A DNA stretch of 64,000 bases, taken from assembly GCA_963920705.1 (NCBI GenBank), contig OY987233.1, positions 14,433,459 to 14,497,458 on the forward strand, read 5' to 3'. Numbering within the stretch: the first letter of the stretch is position 1; every line of letters begins with the position of its first letter. The notes beneath the pieces are model-generated. The model had not been told where the DNA came from. It saw only the letters and a program-made list of their open reading frames with translations, and did not search any database. This document shows positions 35,158 through 47,170 of this stretch, piece after piece. This DNA is from Odiellus spinosus (taxonomy: Eukaryota; Arthropoda; Arachnida; Opiliones; Phalangiidae). The translations under genes and the position numbers were made by a program.

Positions 35158-35774
35158 GTATACGCTCTAGCTGGCACAGTCATAAATTAAGTCAATTTTG
35201 AATGAAAAACCCAAAACTACTATAACATTTTTGTACAATTTTCCTTTTGATATTTTTCAAATCCATAAATTCGAAACCTATAACCGTTGAAGTATATGCA
35301 ATTAAATATTGGTATGAAAAAATAACGCCATTTATCTTGTTGCTTAACAAGGTGTGTTTTTTATGCTGGAATGTTTATATATATATAGGTACCATCCTCA
35401 TTTCTTCCGCGTATAGAAGCGAATCAATAAATATCATAGTATGATTGTATCCTTCAGTTGTCATAAACCCCACGAAATATAAAATAACTTTAGAACTCGA
35501 AAGATCTTAAATCCGATTAAACTCAAAATCAACGGAACTGTTAATATAATCCCTTACAAAGATACTTAACTTTGCCTCAAAGTCTATACGTCTATATAAA
35601 AATGTATTGCGAGAAATCTCATTTGTATTACATGACTGTTGCTAACGCCTCAAAAACATCAATCTTAACATTGATTTTTTTTCTTCTTTTAGTTAATTCC
35701 ATTGCTTTAGACTTAAAGGGAATGTGAAAAGGAAAACTTATTTTTAATTGATTCTGTTTCTAAAATTGCATAGT
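35158..35774. other. AT-rich non-coding DNA
   Basis: A TTTTTTTTCTTCTTTTAG pyrimidine tract ending near 35691 looks like a plus-strand splice acceptor, but what follows has stops in all frames within about 35 nt. No gene is called. Confidence 0.35.
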
Positions 35775-36093
35775 GTATGAATTGTGGAAAAAAATGTAAA
35801 CCTGATTTATTCATTGAATTAAAAGGAGAACCTTCGACAATCAAATGACGTCACTGTACCTTTGGTTCAATCAAATTCCACGACACGTGATGCGGCATTC
35901 ACTCCTTGAAACACGATGAATCTCGCTCTCGCACAATCGCGTGCGTATAACAGCGCGTGTCGCTGATATTTTACTTCTGGTTCTAAGATACAAGGGAGTC
36001 TTTTGATTGGTCGAAGATTCTTGTTTCAATTATATGCCTAAAATCTGAATCTTTCCAATTTTTTTGCACAATTCATACAAGTACATTTCCCGA
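35775..36093. mobile_element. Family F palindromic element, copy 2
   Basis: Left TGTATGAATTGTGGAAAAAA and right TTTTTTTGCACAATTCATAC are terminal inverted repeats. Inner arms include GAACCTTCGACAATCAAATG against CTTTTGATTGGTCGAAGATT, and CACGACACGTGATGCGG against CAGCGCGTGTCGCTG. It also holds a TGACGTCA CRE-like site near 35847. Confidence 0.7.
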
Positions 36094-36410
36094 TTGTTTT
36101 AATTGACGAATAGTACAATTGATAATAAAATCACTTCAGTTTCATCTTCCATTTAAATGAAACACGATTTCATCCTGAGAATACAACACAGTTAATTTTA
36201 AACCGAAGTTAATGTCATACAATATTTTAAGTTGATGTAATTTCCATATGAGATGAATAACCTTAAGAATACAGTACAGTTAGTAATTTCAAAAATGTCT
36301 TACGAGTGTTGTTTTGCATTGACACCTTAAGTTAGAATGGTATTCTCATAGAGTATAATGGCAAAAAAGTTAGGTGTCAATATCATATTTATTACATATC
36401 TCAAGTAGTT
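36094..36410. other. AT-rich non-coding DNA
   Basis: Nothing recognised. Confidence 0.4.
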
Positions 36411-36886
36411 TTAAAGGAAGAATGCAGTCCAACACAAGTTATTTTCAATCGATCTGTTTACTTAAATTGCGAATAATCGACGACATAGGTAAATCATTAT
36501 TTACATACTCGGAAAGAAGGCTTAACAGGGATCCATGGAGGGTTTAATACCTCGTCGTTAGCACCTTATTTGCCTAATTTGAATCCTATTTTATAGGGAG
36601 TCAACTCGGAAGATATTGATACGTCAGAGGTTTCTATCTCTCACCTCGGTGTCATTCCCCTTAATAGTGAGGGACGCCCTTACAAGCGTACCCCCAGGCT
36701 TTCTATTCCCATTGACTCTTTGCTGTCTCCTTATTACTATCATAATATAATTTATATTAATTTCTCCACGGATATTTCTTAAGCCTACTTTCCGAAAAAG
36801 TTCAACAGTTGATTTCTAGTTTAATAAATCTCGATTTGAATTTTTAAACCATAAACTACGTCGGAGGTAGTTCATTCTCTCTTTAA
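36411..36886 (+). mobile_element. Family B element, full length (476 bp)
   Basis: The left TTAAAGGAAGAATGCA and right TTCATTCTCTCTTTAA are inverted ends with TTAA outermost. An inner inverted pair, GAAAGAAGGCTTAACAGG and TTAAGCCTACTTTCCG, is shared with the 42767 and 49746 copies. No coding capacity. Confidence 0.75.
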
Positions 36887-37769
36887 ATTTAAACTAGTAG
36901 TCATGTATCAACCTTTGTTAATACTAGTGAGTTATATTGACAGCTTTCAGCATTCCCTTATATGTATTTAACGTGAGATTCGTTTACCTAAAACTATTTT
37001 ATTTCTATGAAGTTTAGCATTGTGTATCAAATCGCCGAACTATATAAACTTAACTTGAAGTTATACGTAGCTTACTTTATTCTGTTATTCATTATAAACC
37101 TCAAGTATCATTCAATTTAACCTCGTACAAGGATCAGTCACGTAACATTAGAAGTTTACCATCGACAAAACTATGGAGTTATATTGATACCTAATACGTA
37201 GTAGTGACACCTTCCTTAGTTTGGCCGTATTAAATACAATAACAAAAGTAGACAGAAGTGCCATTTCTTTCTATATACTAGATTCTTATTGGATATTTTT
37301 CTTTTTTTTTTTTTTTTTTTTTCAATAGCAGAAGGTTTTGACTTTGGTAAACTTGCTTGACCGAGCCCTTCTGCAGGGGCTGAAAAAGGTCAAAGTCAGG
37401 GTCGTTGCAACACCTGCTTTGTACTTGAAAATTTTGAACCTTGCCTAGCTTGCACATTTTTTTTCTTCAATATGTTTTTTTTTTTTATTTGGGAAGGTCC
37501 TACAGCCTCTCAGCGGGATTTGCTATGCCATATAACTTCCTACGAAATATATTGGCCAAAGTTTTTTTTCTTGAAAGATTTGGTTTATAGATGTTTGATA
37601 CTTATAAACCAAGGGATTTCAAAGTTTTATAACCCCATGGGTTGAGTTCGCATCTAAGTTTATTTTTTATAAATTGAGAATGAAGTGTGATGAGTAATTT
37701 TTCTTCAATACTGCATTGTTTAAAGGTATGGTGAAGAGTGTTAAAAATAATATCCGTTAAATTATTCAG
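36887..37769. other. Non-coding DNA with a T21 run
   Basis: A 21-nt T run lies at 37302-37322. Two AGAAGG/CCTTCT and GACTTTG/CAAAGTC inverted pairs (37330-37405) form a modest foldback around TTGACCGAGCCCTTCTGC. A short 67-codon minus-strand frame (37602-37805) is not supported. Confidence 0.4.
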
Positions 37770-38075
37770 GAAATGTTTGAATTGTGCAAAAAAATTAGAA
37801 AACATTCAGATTATGGGCTTTAAATTAAAAGGAATACCTTCGACCAATCAAGACTCCCTTGCTACCATTGGTCAGAAGTAAAATATACGCTACACGCGCT
37901 GTTGTACGCGCGAACGTGAAAATAATCTGGAATGAGATTTGTTGCCATTCTAAGAGTGAATGTCGCAGCGCGTGTCTCGGGGATTTTATTAAGCCAAAGG
38001 TACAAGGAGTCTTTTGATTGGTCTGAGGTTCTTTTAATTCGATTTGAAAATCAAGTTTCCAAATTTTTTCACCAT
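37770..38075. mobile_element. Family F palindromic element, copy 3
   Basis: Arms visible as ACCTTCGACCAATCAAGACT against AGTCTTTTGATTGGTCTGAG, and TACACGCGCTGTTGTACG against GTCGCAGCGCGTGTC. The left terminus reads GAATTGTGCAAAAAAATTAG. The element could fold into a hairpin of more than 100 bp per arm with bulges. The 86-codon minus-strand frame over it is incidental. Confidence 0.7.
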
Positions 38076-38931
38076 TGAAAGACACTTCCTCAATCTTTTT
38101 CTACTCAAATGAGTCTTATTTTTAAAAGGACAATCGATGAAAAATCATTATATTTTCCTCTTCACCATCCCTTTAATTAAAAAAGTGTTGTAAAAGTAGC
38201 ACCGGCTTTTCGTGTACCAATATGACGTCACACGTTATCATGGTTGGTTATTATAAAATTAAATTAAATAACGAACAAATTTGAGGGCACAACCGGGATC
38301 AAAACAGAACCTCATCGTCACCATTTTTCTTTTTAATTCGAACACGATTATTAAAGCATCCAGCAAATTTAAACGATATATACCCAGATTAGAGGGTTAA
38401 CGCGTTAAGCACCCCCCCCCCTTTTCGCTTGTTGGGTAACCTAATATCACGACCACCAACGGGTGAAAATGGGGGCTACCAAAATTGCCGATTCATGATG
38501 GTATATATGATAGCCGAAATCAGTTTGGGTATAGTCAGTATACTTCGAAAAGAAGGGCCTACCTCGACCTAAATGATTTTATATAGGTAGAAATATAGTT
38601 ACTAGTATCGTATCCACTGAATATTCAAAGTGGTACCGATTGCCAAGCACCTCGCTTTCAATGTAATCAAATTAGTAAAATGAGCCTGGGCTATCCGAAA
38701 TGAAAGTCAAAATGCACCCCTTGATTGTGATCCATTGGATAATTTTTCCCGGTCGCTTTTGAGGTCGTGCCGATAAATATGTACTATATATTTGACAATG
38801 TCACTTGGCAGTATTGTTTATCCTGCGTAGACCTTTTTTCCCACTGTTTAAATTAAGACTAATCTTTACACCATGGATATCATTTTTGAATTGTCTCAAA
38901 TTTTTAAAATTTATTTAACATTCAAATATGA
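38076..38931. other. Non-coding DNA
   Basis: A TGACGTCA CRE-like site at about 38222 and a C9-10 run near 38411. No gene is seen. Confidence 0.4.
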
Positions 38932-39660
38932 GAATGCGTAGGATTTCTCTAATTTTTAGCACAGACCCAATTAATTTTGATTCATTATTATCTTGGATCG
39001 CTCTCGTATTATATTATAATATATTAAACCCGTGTTAGTTATTCTAATTCATATAAATGCTATTTTGCAAGATTCCGTAAATTATTATTTGGCATGCTTT
39101 AAAACCGAAGTATGCTTAGCGTTTCTCTAATTCTATACTTAGCGTTGATTAATTTTGACCAATTAGTTCCTAGTATCATCGCCTATCATTCCATGGTAAA
39201 TTAAACCTGTGTTTAAGTTCTAGTTTTCAAGATACACTAATTAGCGTACGCCATTAGTGAATTTAAATTTTAAGTTGTAATCTTTATAATATATATCTTT
39301 TTTCAATAGTCTGAAATTTTTAAAAATTTACATTCAAATCGGATTACATAGAATTTGTTTAATTTTGAACACGATTTGATTAAACACAATTAAATTGGAC
39401 TAATTATTATCTAGTATCGCTCTCTATCAAATTATAATATATTAAACCCGTGTTAATTATTCTAAATTTCAAGTAAATGCTATGTCGCGAGATTCCAATT
39501 GAAGTATGCTTAGCGTTTCTCTAATTCTTTACTTAGCTTCGATTAATTTTGACCAATTAGTTTCTAGTATCATCGTCTATCGTGCCACGGTAAATTAAAC
39601 CCGTGTTTAAGTTCTAGTTTTCGAGATACACTAATTAGCGTACGCCATTAGTCTCGGAGT
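38932..39660 (+). repeat. Satellite-like array with dimeric period of about 400 bp
   Basis: Four monomers in an AB-AB order. A-type monomers begin near 38932 and 39339 (407 bp apart), B-type near 39107 and 39501 (394 bp apart). B monomers share GAAGTATGCTTAGCGTTTCT, TTTTGACCAATTAGTT, CTAGTATCATCG, GTGTTTAAGTTCTAGTTTTC and CTAATTAGCGTACGCCATTA. A monomers share TATAATATATTAAACCCGTG. Related monomers lie at 45855-45965 and 52085-52400. Confidence 0.8.
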
Positions 39661-41117
39661 GAATTTTCCACGAAATCATAATGGTTGCGCTGGCACTCAT
39701 GCTTCGACGCTTCTACGCGAGGACAGGAGACTAAGGGATAATCTTCATGCGAGCATGTTACCCTTCTCCGTCGACCCTTCTACATAGCTGTCGTCATAGA
39801 CAAAAGCTCGCGGCATCAATATTATGCCAAGGCTTACCACCACCCCCGGCCCTTTCCTAGTATATTCCCCTTGAATTCCCACTTGTATAACCCCTAAAAT
39901 GAGGGGGGCTCTCTTCATTATCATGGCTTTTAATAAGGTGCTTTACCAAGTTGTGTAGTATTAAATTTGAAACGTGTGGTTGCTATGACTACGTATTCGA
40001 TTTGTCAGGGTTGATAAGAACTAGCTTAATTTTTTTTTTAACTTTTTAAAATTTAACCAAACAATAGGTGTAATAAAGTGTAATGTGTGCTTTAAAAATG
40101 ACTAGCCTGCATGTTATGTTTATATAGTTGGCATTTTGTTATATAGTTATGTCAATCTTAAAAGGGATATTATATAATGTTTTCATTTCGAAAGTTTTGG
40201 GCCCAAAGAATCGATGCAAATGAATTGAGTTAAAAATTAACTTATCCTAACCTTAAGCCATTGTCGATCAATTGGATCAAATCCCCTTGTCGTTGATTTG
40301 AACAATACCTTTAGCGTATAAGTTAAGGCGGAAGGTTACACATTATTAAGCATAATTGTGAAAAGGTAGTTCTGACAAAGTGTTAACGGCATACAATATA
40401 TAATAATAAAGCCTATAATTTTCCACGTACACAAGACAAAATAAAATATAAAAATCCAAATATATTTCTCAGATTTATATCTTGAAATAATTTTGACAAT
40501 TGGTCAAATTTTCCCACAATACGTGAAACCGATTGCAAGAAAAAAAAAAGCTTTATATGTAAGGTGTGTCAAAGGCAGTATACACTAGATTCAAAGGTAA
40601 TTCGAACCATACATTGACTACGATATCCGATAACTGTCTAAAAAATATATTTCTTTCTACTGGTAAGGAGTTACCCTATTAAAGTGATGAAAGTATATCA
40701 ACCTTCCATTTTCTCGTGTAAAAAAAAATCCCCCAAAAATTGTAGTTGGATATTTGTGGTGTCTACGATTTAAACAATTTATTTGGGCACGGTCCGTTGG
40801 TTTCTGTTGGTTCTTAACGTTCACGGCTTGGAAATAATGGTTTTCTAGAGTCGTTTCAACTCTTTTTTTTGCCGTTATTAACTCGAAATCGCTCTCGAAA
40901 ATGACCAAAAATATAGTCTTAGAACCGGGAACACTTAGAAAAATTTTGGGTTTTGTATTGTACTATTTTTGATTTAGTTTTGATTGTATATTTTTTGGGG
41001 TTCGATAAAACAACCATTTTTAGAAGAAAACTATCGAAAGATTTATGGTTAAAAATAACTTGGATTTGCGATCTATGTAAGCAGACGACGTGAAATTTGT
41101 TTTTGTTCGAATAAAGC
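39661..41117. other. Non-coding DNA, first 250 bp GC-richer
   Basis: The interval 39661-39920 is clearly less AT-rich (CGACGCTTCTACGCGAGG, CACCACCCCCGGCCC) but shows no ORF or known motif. Frames at 40657-40908 and 40919-41146 on minus (75-83 codons) are in AT-rich sequence and unsupported. Confidence 0.4.
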
Positions 41118-41918
41118 TTAAAGTGAGGCTGTAACGAATTTTTCATGAACTTCTAATAGAAATTGAGTAGCATTTTCGGAAAATACTACGTCATCGCTAT
41201 GCTTGCCTGGCTATTGTATACCCTACAGTAGATTCTCGCGCGTTCTGGCACCAGTGATAAGGTCGCTTTCGCGCGGGCTTTTTCGTAAAAGTACTTAATT
41301 CAGAAAGTCCTACCTTTCGTACGAAAATTATCGTTAATCACGTTCCAGAAATAAACTACTTCATATATAAAATTCCACGAGCCTTGAATTATGAAGAGAA
41401 AGAGTCCATTCTTTAAATTCGAGGGTATATGGAAGAGTTCATTTTTTTATCTTGCGACCTATATATAATAGCTTAGTCTGGCGCTTCTAAGTTCGTGCAA
41501 ATCGCCGAACAACGAAAGGCAAAAGCGATTGTGATTTCGCGTGCGATTTTAATCAATTTATAATACACTTATAAATATATCGTTTATATGCCTCATGCTT
41601 GAGGTTTTTTTCTTCGAAGGTTTTTTCGTTGTATTGTATTGAAGATTTTCATGACTTTGGTTGGGTATTATACCGCGTGTGACGTAATGTTTTTAACTAT
41701 TAATGCTTTCTGCACGATATAGATAATAATAAAAAAAATGCAGATGGGTTGTTTGTGATATAAACTGAAATATTTATCTAATAATATCATAAATACACTA
41801 ATTGGTAACCATTTTTATTATTATTATTATTAAAGGGAGAATGCAAAACGTAATACAGTAGTAAAAAAACTAAAAATATAATTCATAGGCATTAAAAAAA
41901 TAGTGACAGCCTCAATTT
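41118..41918 (+). mobile_element. Family A transposon split by about 490 bp of other sequence
   Basis: The left part 41118-41373 runs from TTAAAGTGAGGCTGTAAC to AAACTACTTCATATAT. The right part 41865-41918 has AACTAAAAATATAATTCATA and TAGTGACAGCCTCAA. Between them lies unrelated sequence containing (TTA)n at about 41815-41834 and a family B start (TTAAAGGGAGAATGCA, 41832-41847). An internal segment of the left part is also deleted: GCATTTTCGGAAAA jumps straight to TACTACGTCATCGC. Confidence 0.75.
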
Positions 41919-42276
41919 TTGTCTTTAAAATCATGTTCTCGGAATCGGTTAACTTATCTTCTGTTATCAGATGATATATTTTTGGATTAATGGTTTGCGA
42001 GGGGTCAAACACTCTTGAATTCACCTGAGTTCAGCATTGACAGTGCATTATGAACTCTGAGTTCACCTTGATAGTGCAAAGAGTTCAAAAATATTGTACA
42101 ACTGAGTTCGCGAGTGTCTGCCCCCTCGATGGTTTGTAAATTTAAATAACAGTTAAATGAATACTGGATTTATCCGGAGGTAACGTTTCCAATTTTATAT
42201 ATTAACGACTTACTTCATAGTTAACAAGTACTTATTTATTAATATTAAAAACTGTCAAGTCCATGGTGATTTATAA
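41919..42276. other. Non-coding DNA
   Basis: GAGTTCA/TGAACTC motifs recur at about 42023-42110 (CTGAGTTCAGC, GAACTCTGAGTTCACC, GAGTTCAAAA), a small cluster of interleaved inverted copies. Nothing else is seen. Confidence 0.4.
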
Positions 42277-42414
42277 TTTAAAATGTTTTAAAAGAAGGTT
42301 GATAAAATATGATAATGAATTATGCCCGAGAAAGACTGCCTGGACAGTTCAAAGCTTTTAATAAAGTTATAAAAATATTTTATCCATGAGATCCTTCTTT
42401 TAAAACATTTTAAA
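42277..42414. repeat. Inverted repeat, 22-bp perfect arms
   Basis: TTTAAAATGTTTTAAAAGAA.. at 42277-42298 is the exact reverse complement of 42393-42414. Weaker pairing continues inward (GATAAAATAT against ATATTTTATC). It is AT-rich and could be a small foldback element. Confidence 0.7.
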
Positions 42415-42766
42415 GTACTTATTTAGCATTACCAAAGGCTGTTAATAAACGTAATCGATGTACAAATGTTTTGAAAGTAATTAATCCCTTTTGCTTTCTG
42501 GTAAATATAATATGAAAACATTTAACTCTAAAGGTTTTATTGAAAAACCCATAAAAATCATGAAAATCAATTTTTTCTATGTATTTTGTTTTAACCCTCA
42601 AATATCTCCGATCTATAGACATCAGTTGCAAACGTTTTTTTTCTGTCGAACCGGAACTTCTTTACAAAATAAACCAACCAATAAAATACCAGATAATAAT
42701 ACAAGATCCCATTCCTTTACCGCAAGAGATATCTAACATCAAACTTAAACTTGTATATATGACCAC
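42415..42766. other. Non-coding DNA, overlapping short frames
   Basis: Frames of 63-81 codons on both strands overlap here and are mutually exclusive. None has a recognisable motif. Confidence 0.35.
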
Positions 42767-43112
42767 TTAAAGGGAGAATAAACATAATGATATTTTTCTG
42801 TCATTAAAATCAGTAAAACAGGCGTTTTTAACTGATACAATAATTAACAATCAATATTAAGCAAAAAAAATTACTTTGAAAGTAGGCTTAGTAAGGATTC
42901 ACGGGAAGTTTGATATCTTTAACAGCCAGTCTAGTTGGAAACGTATATATTACGGTAAACATATAAACATGATTGGCTGGAGGGTAACGAATGACTTCAT
43001 AGATCCTCGTTAAGCCTACTTTCAGAATAAGTTAAGCAATTGGTTTGTTTTGCTTAAAATGTGTTTAATGATTCAAAATCATAATAGTTTTCGGTGTTGC
43101 ATTCTACCTTTA
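42767..43112 (+). mobile_element. Family B element, 346 bp
   Basis: Left TTAAAGGGAGAATAAACA and right TGTTGCATTCTACCTTTAA with outer TTAA. An inner inverted pair, CTTTGAAAGTAGGCTTAGTA and GTTAAGCCTACTTTCAGAAT, makes the element strongly foldback. Confidence 0.8.
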
Positions 43113-43344
43113 ATATTGATTTAACGGATTTTTCCCTAACGGTTAAATCTGGCCTACATTTTTAGGGACATATCCATTTTATAGTTATATCGTATACTTG
43201 AGACTGAGACAATTGAGTTGAAAATGGTAACTAAGCCTTTGTTACTGGTCTAAGGTGGCATTGTCATGATTTCAAATATACATATTAAAGCGGACGCTCG
43301 CTTTATTTATAGGAAAACAAAATCGAAATCTGGTCGAAATCTAG

Positions 43345-43440
43345 GCTTAAAGTGAGACTCTCACCATTTTTTCTTCGAATTCTTATGGATTATAACGCCA
43401 TATTCTAAATTTTATACTTAGAACTGGATTAATGCCTTCT
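43345..43440 (-). mobile_element. Family A terminal fragment
   Basis: TTAAAGTGAGACTCTCACCA then TTTTTTCTTCGAATTCTTAT and GGATTATAAC match the family A right end as read in the inverted copies at 13932 and 59596. The body is missing. Confidence 0.65.
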
Positions 43441-43479
43441 TAAGAAACTTCAAGATTAGAATGTCAAATTTCTTCCTGA

Positions 43480-43625
43480 TATATGTCATAGTTAACGATT
43501 TAAAATGTTTAAACTTTGACCTCTTTTAGCAATTTGTTCACTTTCAATCCAAGAAATTTTAATTATAAGTTTTTTTATCAGAAAACCGTAAATTACCAGT
43601 ACTATGACAAATTATCGATTTAAAA
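43480..43625 (+). repeat. Family D dispersed repeat, copy 3
   Basis: ACGATTTAAAATGTTTAAAC, TTTGACCTCTTTTAGCAATT, then ACCGTAAATTACCAG. The same order is seen at 1-235 and 48590-48830. Confidence 0.65.
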
Positions 43626-43827
43626 CTATTATAAGTCTAATATAAAGAGTAAAGAATCAATTTTTTTTTGGTTTCCTTTAAGATGGACTGAAAAGCGTAG
43701 GCTGTCTTCGATATCTGACCAATGGGTGTATATGTAGGGTTTAGGGAGTGTGACCAGAGGAAAGGCAAGTCCCGGCCTGCCCGGAAAGAAAAATAGCCCG
43801 AAGGAACTAAAACTCCCTATATTTCCC

Positions 43828-44346
43828 TTAGACTCCTTCCGTGTAATGTTCGACCCACTGACCGGAGGAAAGTCTCCTGCCATTTTGGCCAATGTTGTAT
43901 AGAAAGTGCCTCTGGTCAAGATAGATTCTTCCTACCCCTAACCCCACCGAACCTAAAGACGAGAAACCGGGGAAAGAATCAGACAAGTTTGAATTGTCAG
44001 CGAGCATTAAGCAATAGTACACGTTATTTCTATGCTCTTTTTCGCTTAGGGGTTTGAGATTTTGTAGCTTAGTCCACGATGACGAGTCAATATGTAATAG
44101 ACCAATATATACGAGGCCAACGAGACGTACCAAGCTGACTATGGCTTCCTTCCTGTTAGCGTCATCCTTGTGTCTGCGGTTAGGGTCAAAGAACAGTATC
44201 CATGGTGTAATCTTGACTAACGTGCGATAGAGATTGAAGTTGGTTCCCTGTTTTCCAAGTGTTGGAATTGAAGCTATGCTATGGGGGATGCACGTTCCTT
44301 GGTTCCTATTGCACCTTATGCGTGATAGTTTATTGGTATTGTCCAT
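43828..44346 (-). CDS. Uncharacterised ORF, 172 aa, longest in window
   Basis: An ATG-started frame of 172 codons on the minus strand, with a stop codon two codons before the ATG. It sits in an interval (about 43680-44500) visibly richer in GC than its neighbours and not part of any repeat family here. By eye the composition is protein-like and varied: a polar N-terminus, a hydrophobic stretch at about residues 69-85 (AIVSLVRLVGLVYIGLL) and a Gly-rich stretch near 130-140. No domain is recognised. It could be a lineage-specific gene, an old coding fragment or chance. A second frame (43629-43919) overlaps its 3' end. Confidence 0.25.
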   Translation of the reverse strand: MDNTNKLSRIRCNRNQGTCIPHSIASIPTLGKQGTNFNLYRTLVKITPWILFFDPNRRHKDDANRKEAIVSLVRLVGLVYIGLLHIDSSSWTKLQNLKPLSEKEHRNNVYYCLMLADNSNLSDSFPGFSSLGSVGLGVGRIYLDQRHFLYNIGQNGRRLSSGQWVEHYTEGV

Positions 44347-44948
44347 GGATCAATGGTGAATACAGCCCGAACTATAGTAAATGGTGTGTTAGTTTGAGAT
44401 GACAATGGGTTCGAAGTTAGGCACCTATATAGATCTACGAAACAAAACAATGGAGATAGAAGTCCCGGATTAGTATTGATACGTGCCTGAAACTGGGATT
44501 TCGACTTATCTTCAGTATATTCATTTTCTTGTACACTACTTTCACTTTGTCCAAGAGAATTGAAGTAATAAATATAAGGTTAGTATTACGTGATATTCGG
44601 GTTACCGTATTGTATAGTAGACATTAGCCTAGATAGTCTCGATTCTTATTGGTTTCATTATACGTAACGGAATATAAAGGAGAGAAAAACAAGCGATCTA
44701 GTCTCGCTGCAGCGCGAAACACACAAAAGGGGAGAAGATACAGTTCAATACTTCGCGTTGACGGATACATGGACATGGCTAGCTAAGAATGTCGGTTTGG
44801 TTCCTATCACGTGGGGAGATAAGAACTAAAAGGAATATCTTTCTCTATCCCTGACTTTCTATACGCTTTTATTTAGCCGACGTTATTAGGGTTGGCTTTT
44901 TCCCTATATTCTTTGAGATAAAGTATTTCTTCTGTCCAAGGGAAAATG
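44347..44948. other. Non-coding DNA
   Basis: GC is somewhat higher near 44690-44830 (CGCTGCAGCGCGAAAC; CACGTGGGGAG). No ORF or TATA arrangement could be linked to the 172-codon frame. Confidence 0.35.
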
Positions 44949-45285
44949 ATTTGTATCGTTGTCCGAGTATGCTTACCATTTTTTTAATAAATAAGATAGG
45001 GTGGATCTGATTAGTGGGATTTGTAGCTAAGAGTATGAGATATTATATGGTAATTAGTTTTAACGGTGCTTAATTATCATTTTTTCCGATATTTCAATTT
45101 TAAATGGTTTTAAATTATTTGTATCGTTGTCCGAGTATGCTCACCATTTTTTTATAAATGAGATAGGGTGGTTCTGATTAGTGGGATGTGTACCTAAGAT
45201 GATAGTTTTAACTATGCTTATTTATCATTTTTCGAGATATTTTAATTTTAATTGGCTTTAATTTAAATGACTTGAATATAAAAAT
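44949..45285 (+). repeat. Tandem duplication, period about 168 bp
   Basis: TTGTATCGTTGTCCGAGTAT then GCTTACC/GCTCACC, GAGATAGGGTGG or AAGATAGGGTGG, CTGATTAGTGGGAT and a TTATCATTTTT segment occur twice, starting at 44951 and 45119. The second copy carries small deletions. Confidence 0.85.
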
Positions 45286-46933
45286 ATTGGTTTCCTTAAT
45301 AATTATAACAGTATCTAATTCAATGCAATTTTATTACGCAGTAATATGAAATTCAGAACCGTGTCATGTTTTTTGGCTTATACAGGCTTCTTATATGATA
45401 GGACATCAATATGAAACCAGATGTTTTCACCCGGAAAGTATCGCTAGTAAACAAGTACTTAGTCTTTGAAAACCCTGTATATAGGTTTTACTTTCGTCTC
45501 GTCATCAATTTTGGTACTGATACTTGACATTTTATGTGGTTTATCTCGTGATTGATACGATGAAATGAGAAAAAAGTGAGAACTTTTCACTTTAGCTCGA
45601 ATCTCGGTCCTGATACGGTACCTAATGGGGCAATTCCTTATAATAAAGTTGTACTCTAAAAATATATGAAACTTTACACTTAGGTTTTTTTATCATTCGC
45701 TTATTTATAAAGGGGCAGTGACAAAATGAAGAAATATATTAAATATTTGGTTAAAGGTTCTACATACTACATATTTCAAATTAATTTCATATAAACCACG
45801 TTTAACTTCAAGTTTTTGCAACAAATGGCATTAAGGCATTTTAAACCTGCCAATTCTTTACTCGCCCTCGATTAGTTGTGATCTTGTATTATCGCCTATC
45901 GTTCCCCGGAAAATAAAACCAGTGTTTAAGTTCTAATTTTCGAGATACTCTTATTAGTCGTAGAGTGAAATTTTCACTAAAACTAAATCATTTCATTCTA
46001 TCTTCAAAAAAATCAAAAACTGAGAAGAGGTAGAATTTTTTTTTTTTAAGAAATGCTTATAGGTTTGAAAAAAAAAGTTGGCGGGCCATGATCATAAATC
46101 AGACTTGACCCGTGGTCAGTTTCTGACACTAGCTCAATTACTTATCACTTAAGATAGGGTAAGGTAAGGGTAGGGGCCCCCATATCCTCCAGATCGGTAG
46201 GCAACCAACGGTAAGAGTCATAAGATGTGAATCAATATTTTTTAGAAGCACATGGGATATATATATATATATATTTTGGTCTCCAATCTTGAAAGGGTGT
46301 CATAATCCGTTGAAAAATGTCTTTCGAACTTGCTTTAAAAAATCTTTATGGAACAGTTATATCGTTCGATGGTTAAGTGGTAATAGAAGGAATGGTACCA
46401 AGATAGGAAAATGTTAAGGTCAAAGATGGTACCAAGAAGAAATGATTACAATACGAATTTAAATTTATAATATGTCACTTTAATTAGAATAATGCTCGGA
46501 GTTTGTATACATTTTTAATTAAATATTAATCGGATTGATCCAATGAATTAAATTCAGATATTAGCCGTTCAAATGCTTAAAGTAAAGCTTATAATTGGAA
46601 TTTTTAATAATTTGATTTCAACGAGGAGACAATGCACTTGTCTGGCAACAAAAAATTGATTGTATTGTTTATTTAGATAGTTAAACTCAGAAATTGTACG
46701 GTAACGGACCTACTGAAGTTTTATCTTTGGAAAGTTGGCACGCGAGATAATAAAACAATTGTATTAGTAAACAAGTGCAGTGTCTCCTTGTGAAAAATGA
46801 TTAATTAAAATGAATATAAACCTGATGCAAAATAAATAGAACTACGAGAATAGCATATAAAACTAATTCCTATGGACATAGCTTTAACCTCAATATAGTG
46901 TTCAAAACATGGCTATCTATTCTCACAGAGCCC
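45286..46933. other. Non-coding DNA with a satellite monomer and (AT)n
   Basis: A lone monomer of the 39-kb satellite lies at 45855-45965 (TATTATCGCCTATCGTTCC, GTGTTTAAGTTCTAATTTTC, GAGATACTCTTATTAG). An ATATATATATATATATAT run lies at 46258-46275. No gene is seen. Confidence 0.5.
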
Positions 46934-47170
46934 CTAGCTATATAACCGCAGAGTCACAGACTGTCTGACCTCCACGGTATCCGGCAATAACCCCCAAATC
47001 CCATATTTCACGATACCCACGACCAAGACTGTCCGGAGTAACAGACATAGCCATTTAGGAATTTCCCTTCCCGAAGCTACTTTAAAAACCAGTCTGTGTT
47101 TGCCACGAATCAAGGGGTAAATTAAATGAACCACCAGCTTTGTACATTCTGAAAATTTGAAACCGTTCAC
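46934..47170 (-). CDS. Weak candidate ORF, 78 aa
   Basis: A 78-codon ATG frame diverging from the plus-strand frame at 47263, with 92 bp between the two ATGs. Residues about 38-60 are hydrophobic (WLCLLLRTVLVVGIVKYGIW) and the N-terminal third is basic. No family is recognised. It is noted because it lies in the same GC-richer island as the next ORF; chance is still likely. Confidence 0.15.
   Translation of the reverse strand: MNGFKFSECTKLVVHLIYPLIRGKHRLVFKVASGREIPKWLCLLLRTVLVVGIVKYGIWGLLPDTVEVRQSVTLRLYS

Noticed and set aside
35670-35740. Splice acceptor with long pyrimidine tract before TTAATTCC
   Set aside because: Every frame downstream closes within about 35 nt and no donor follows.
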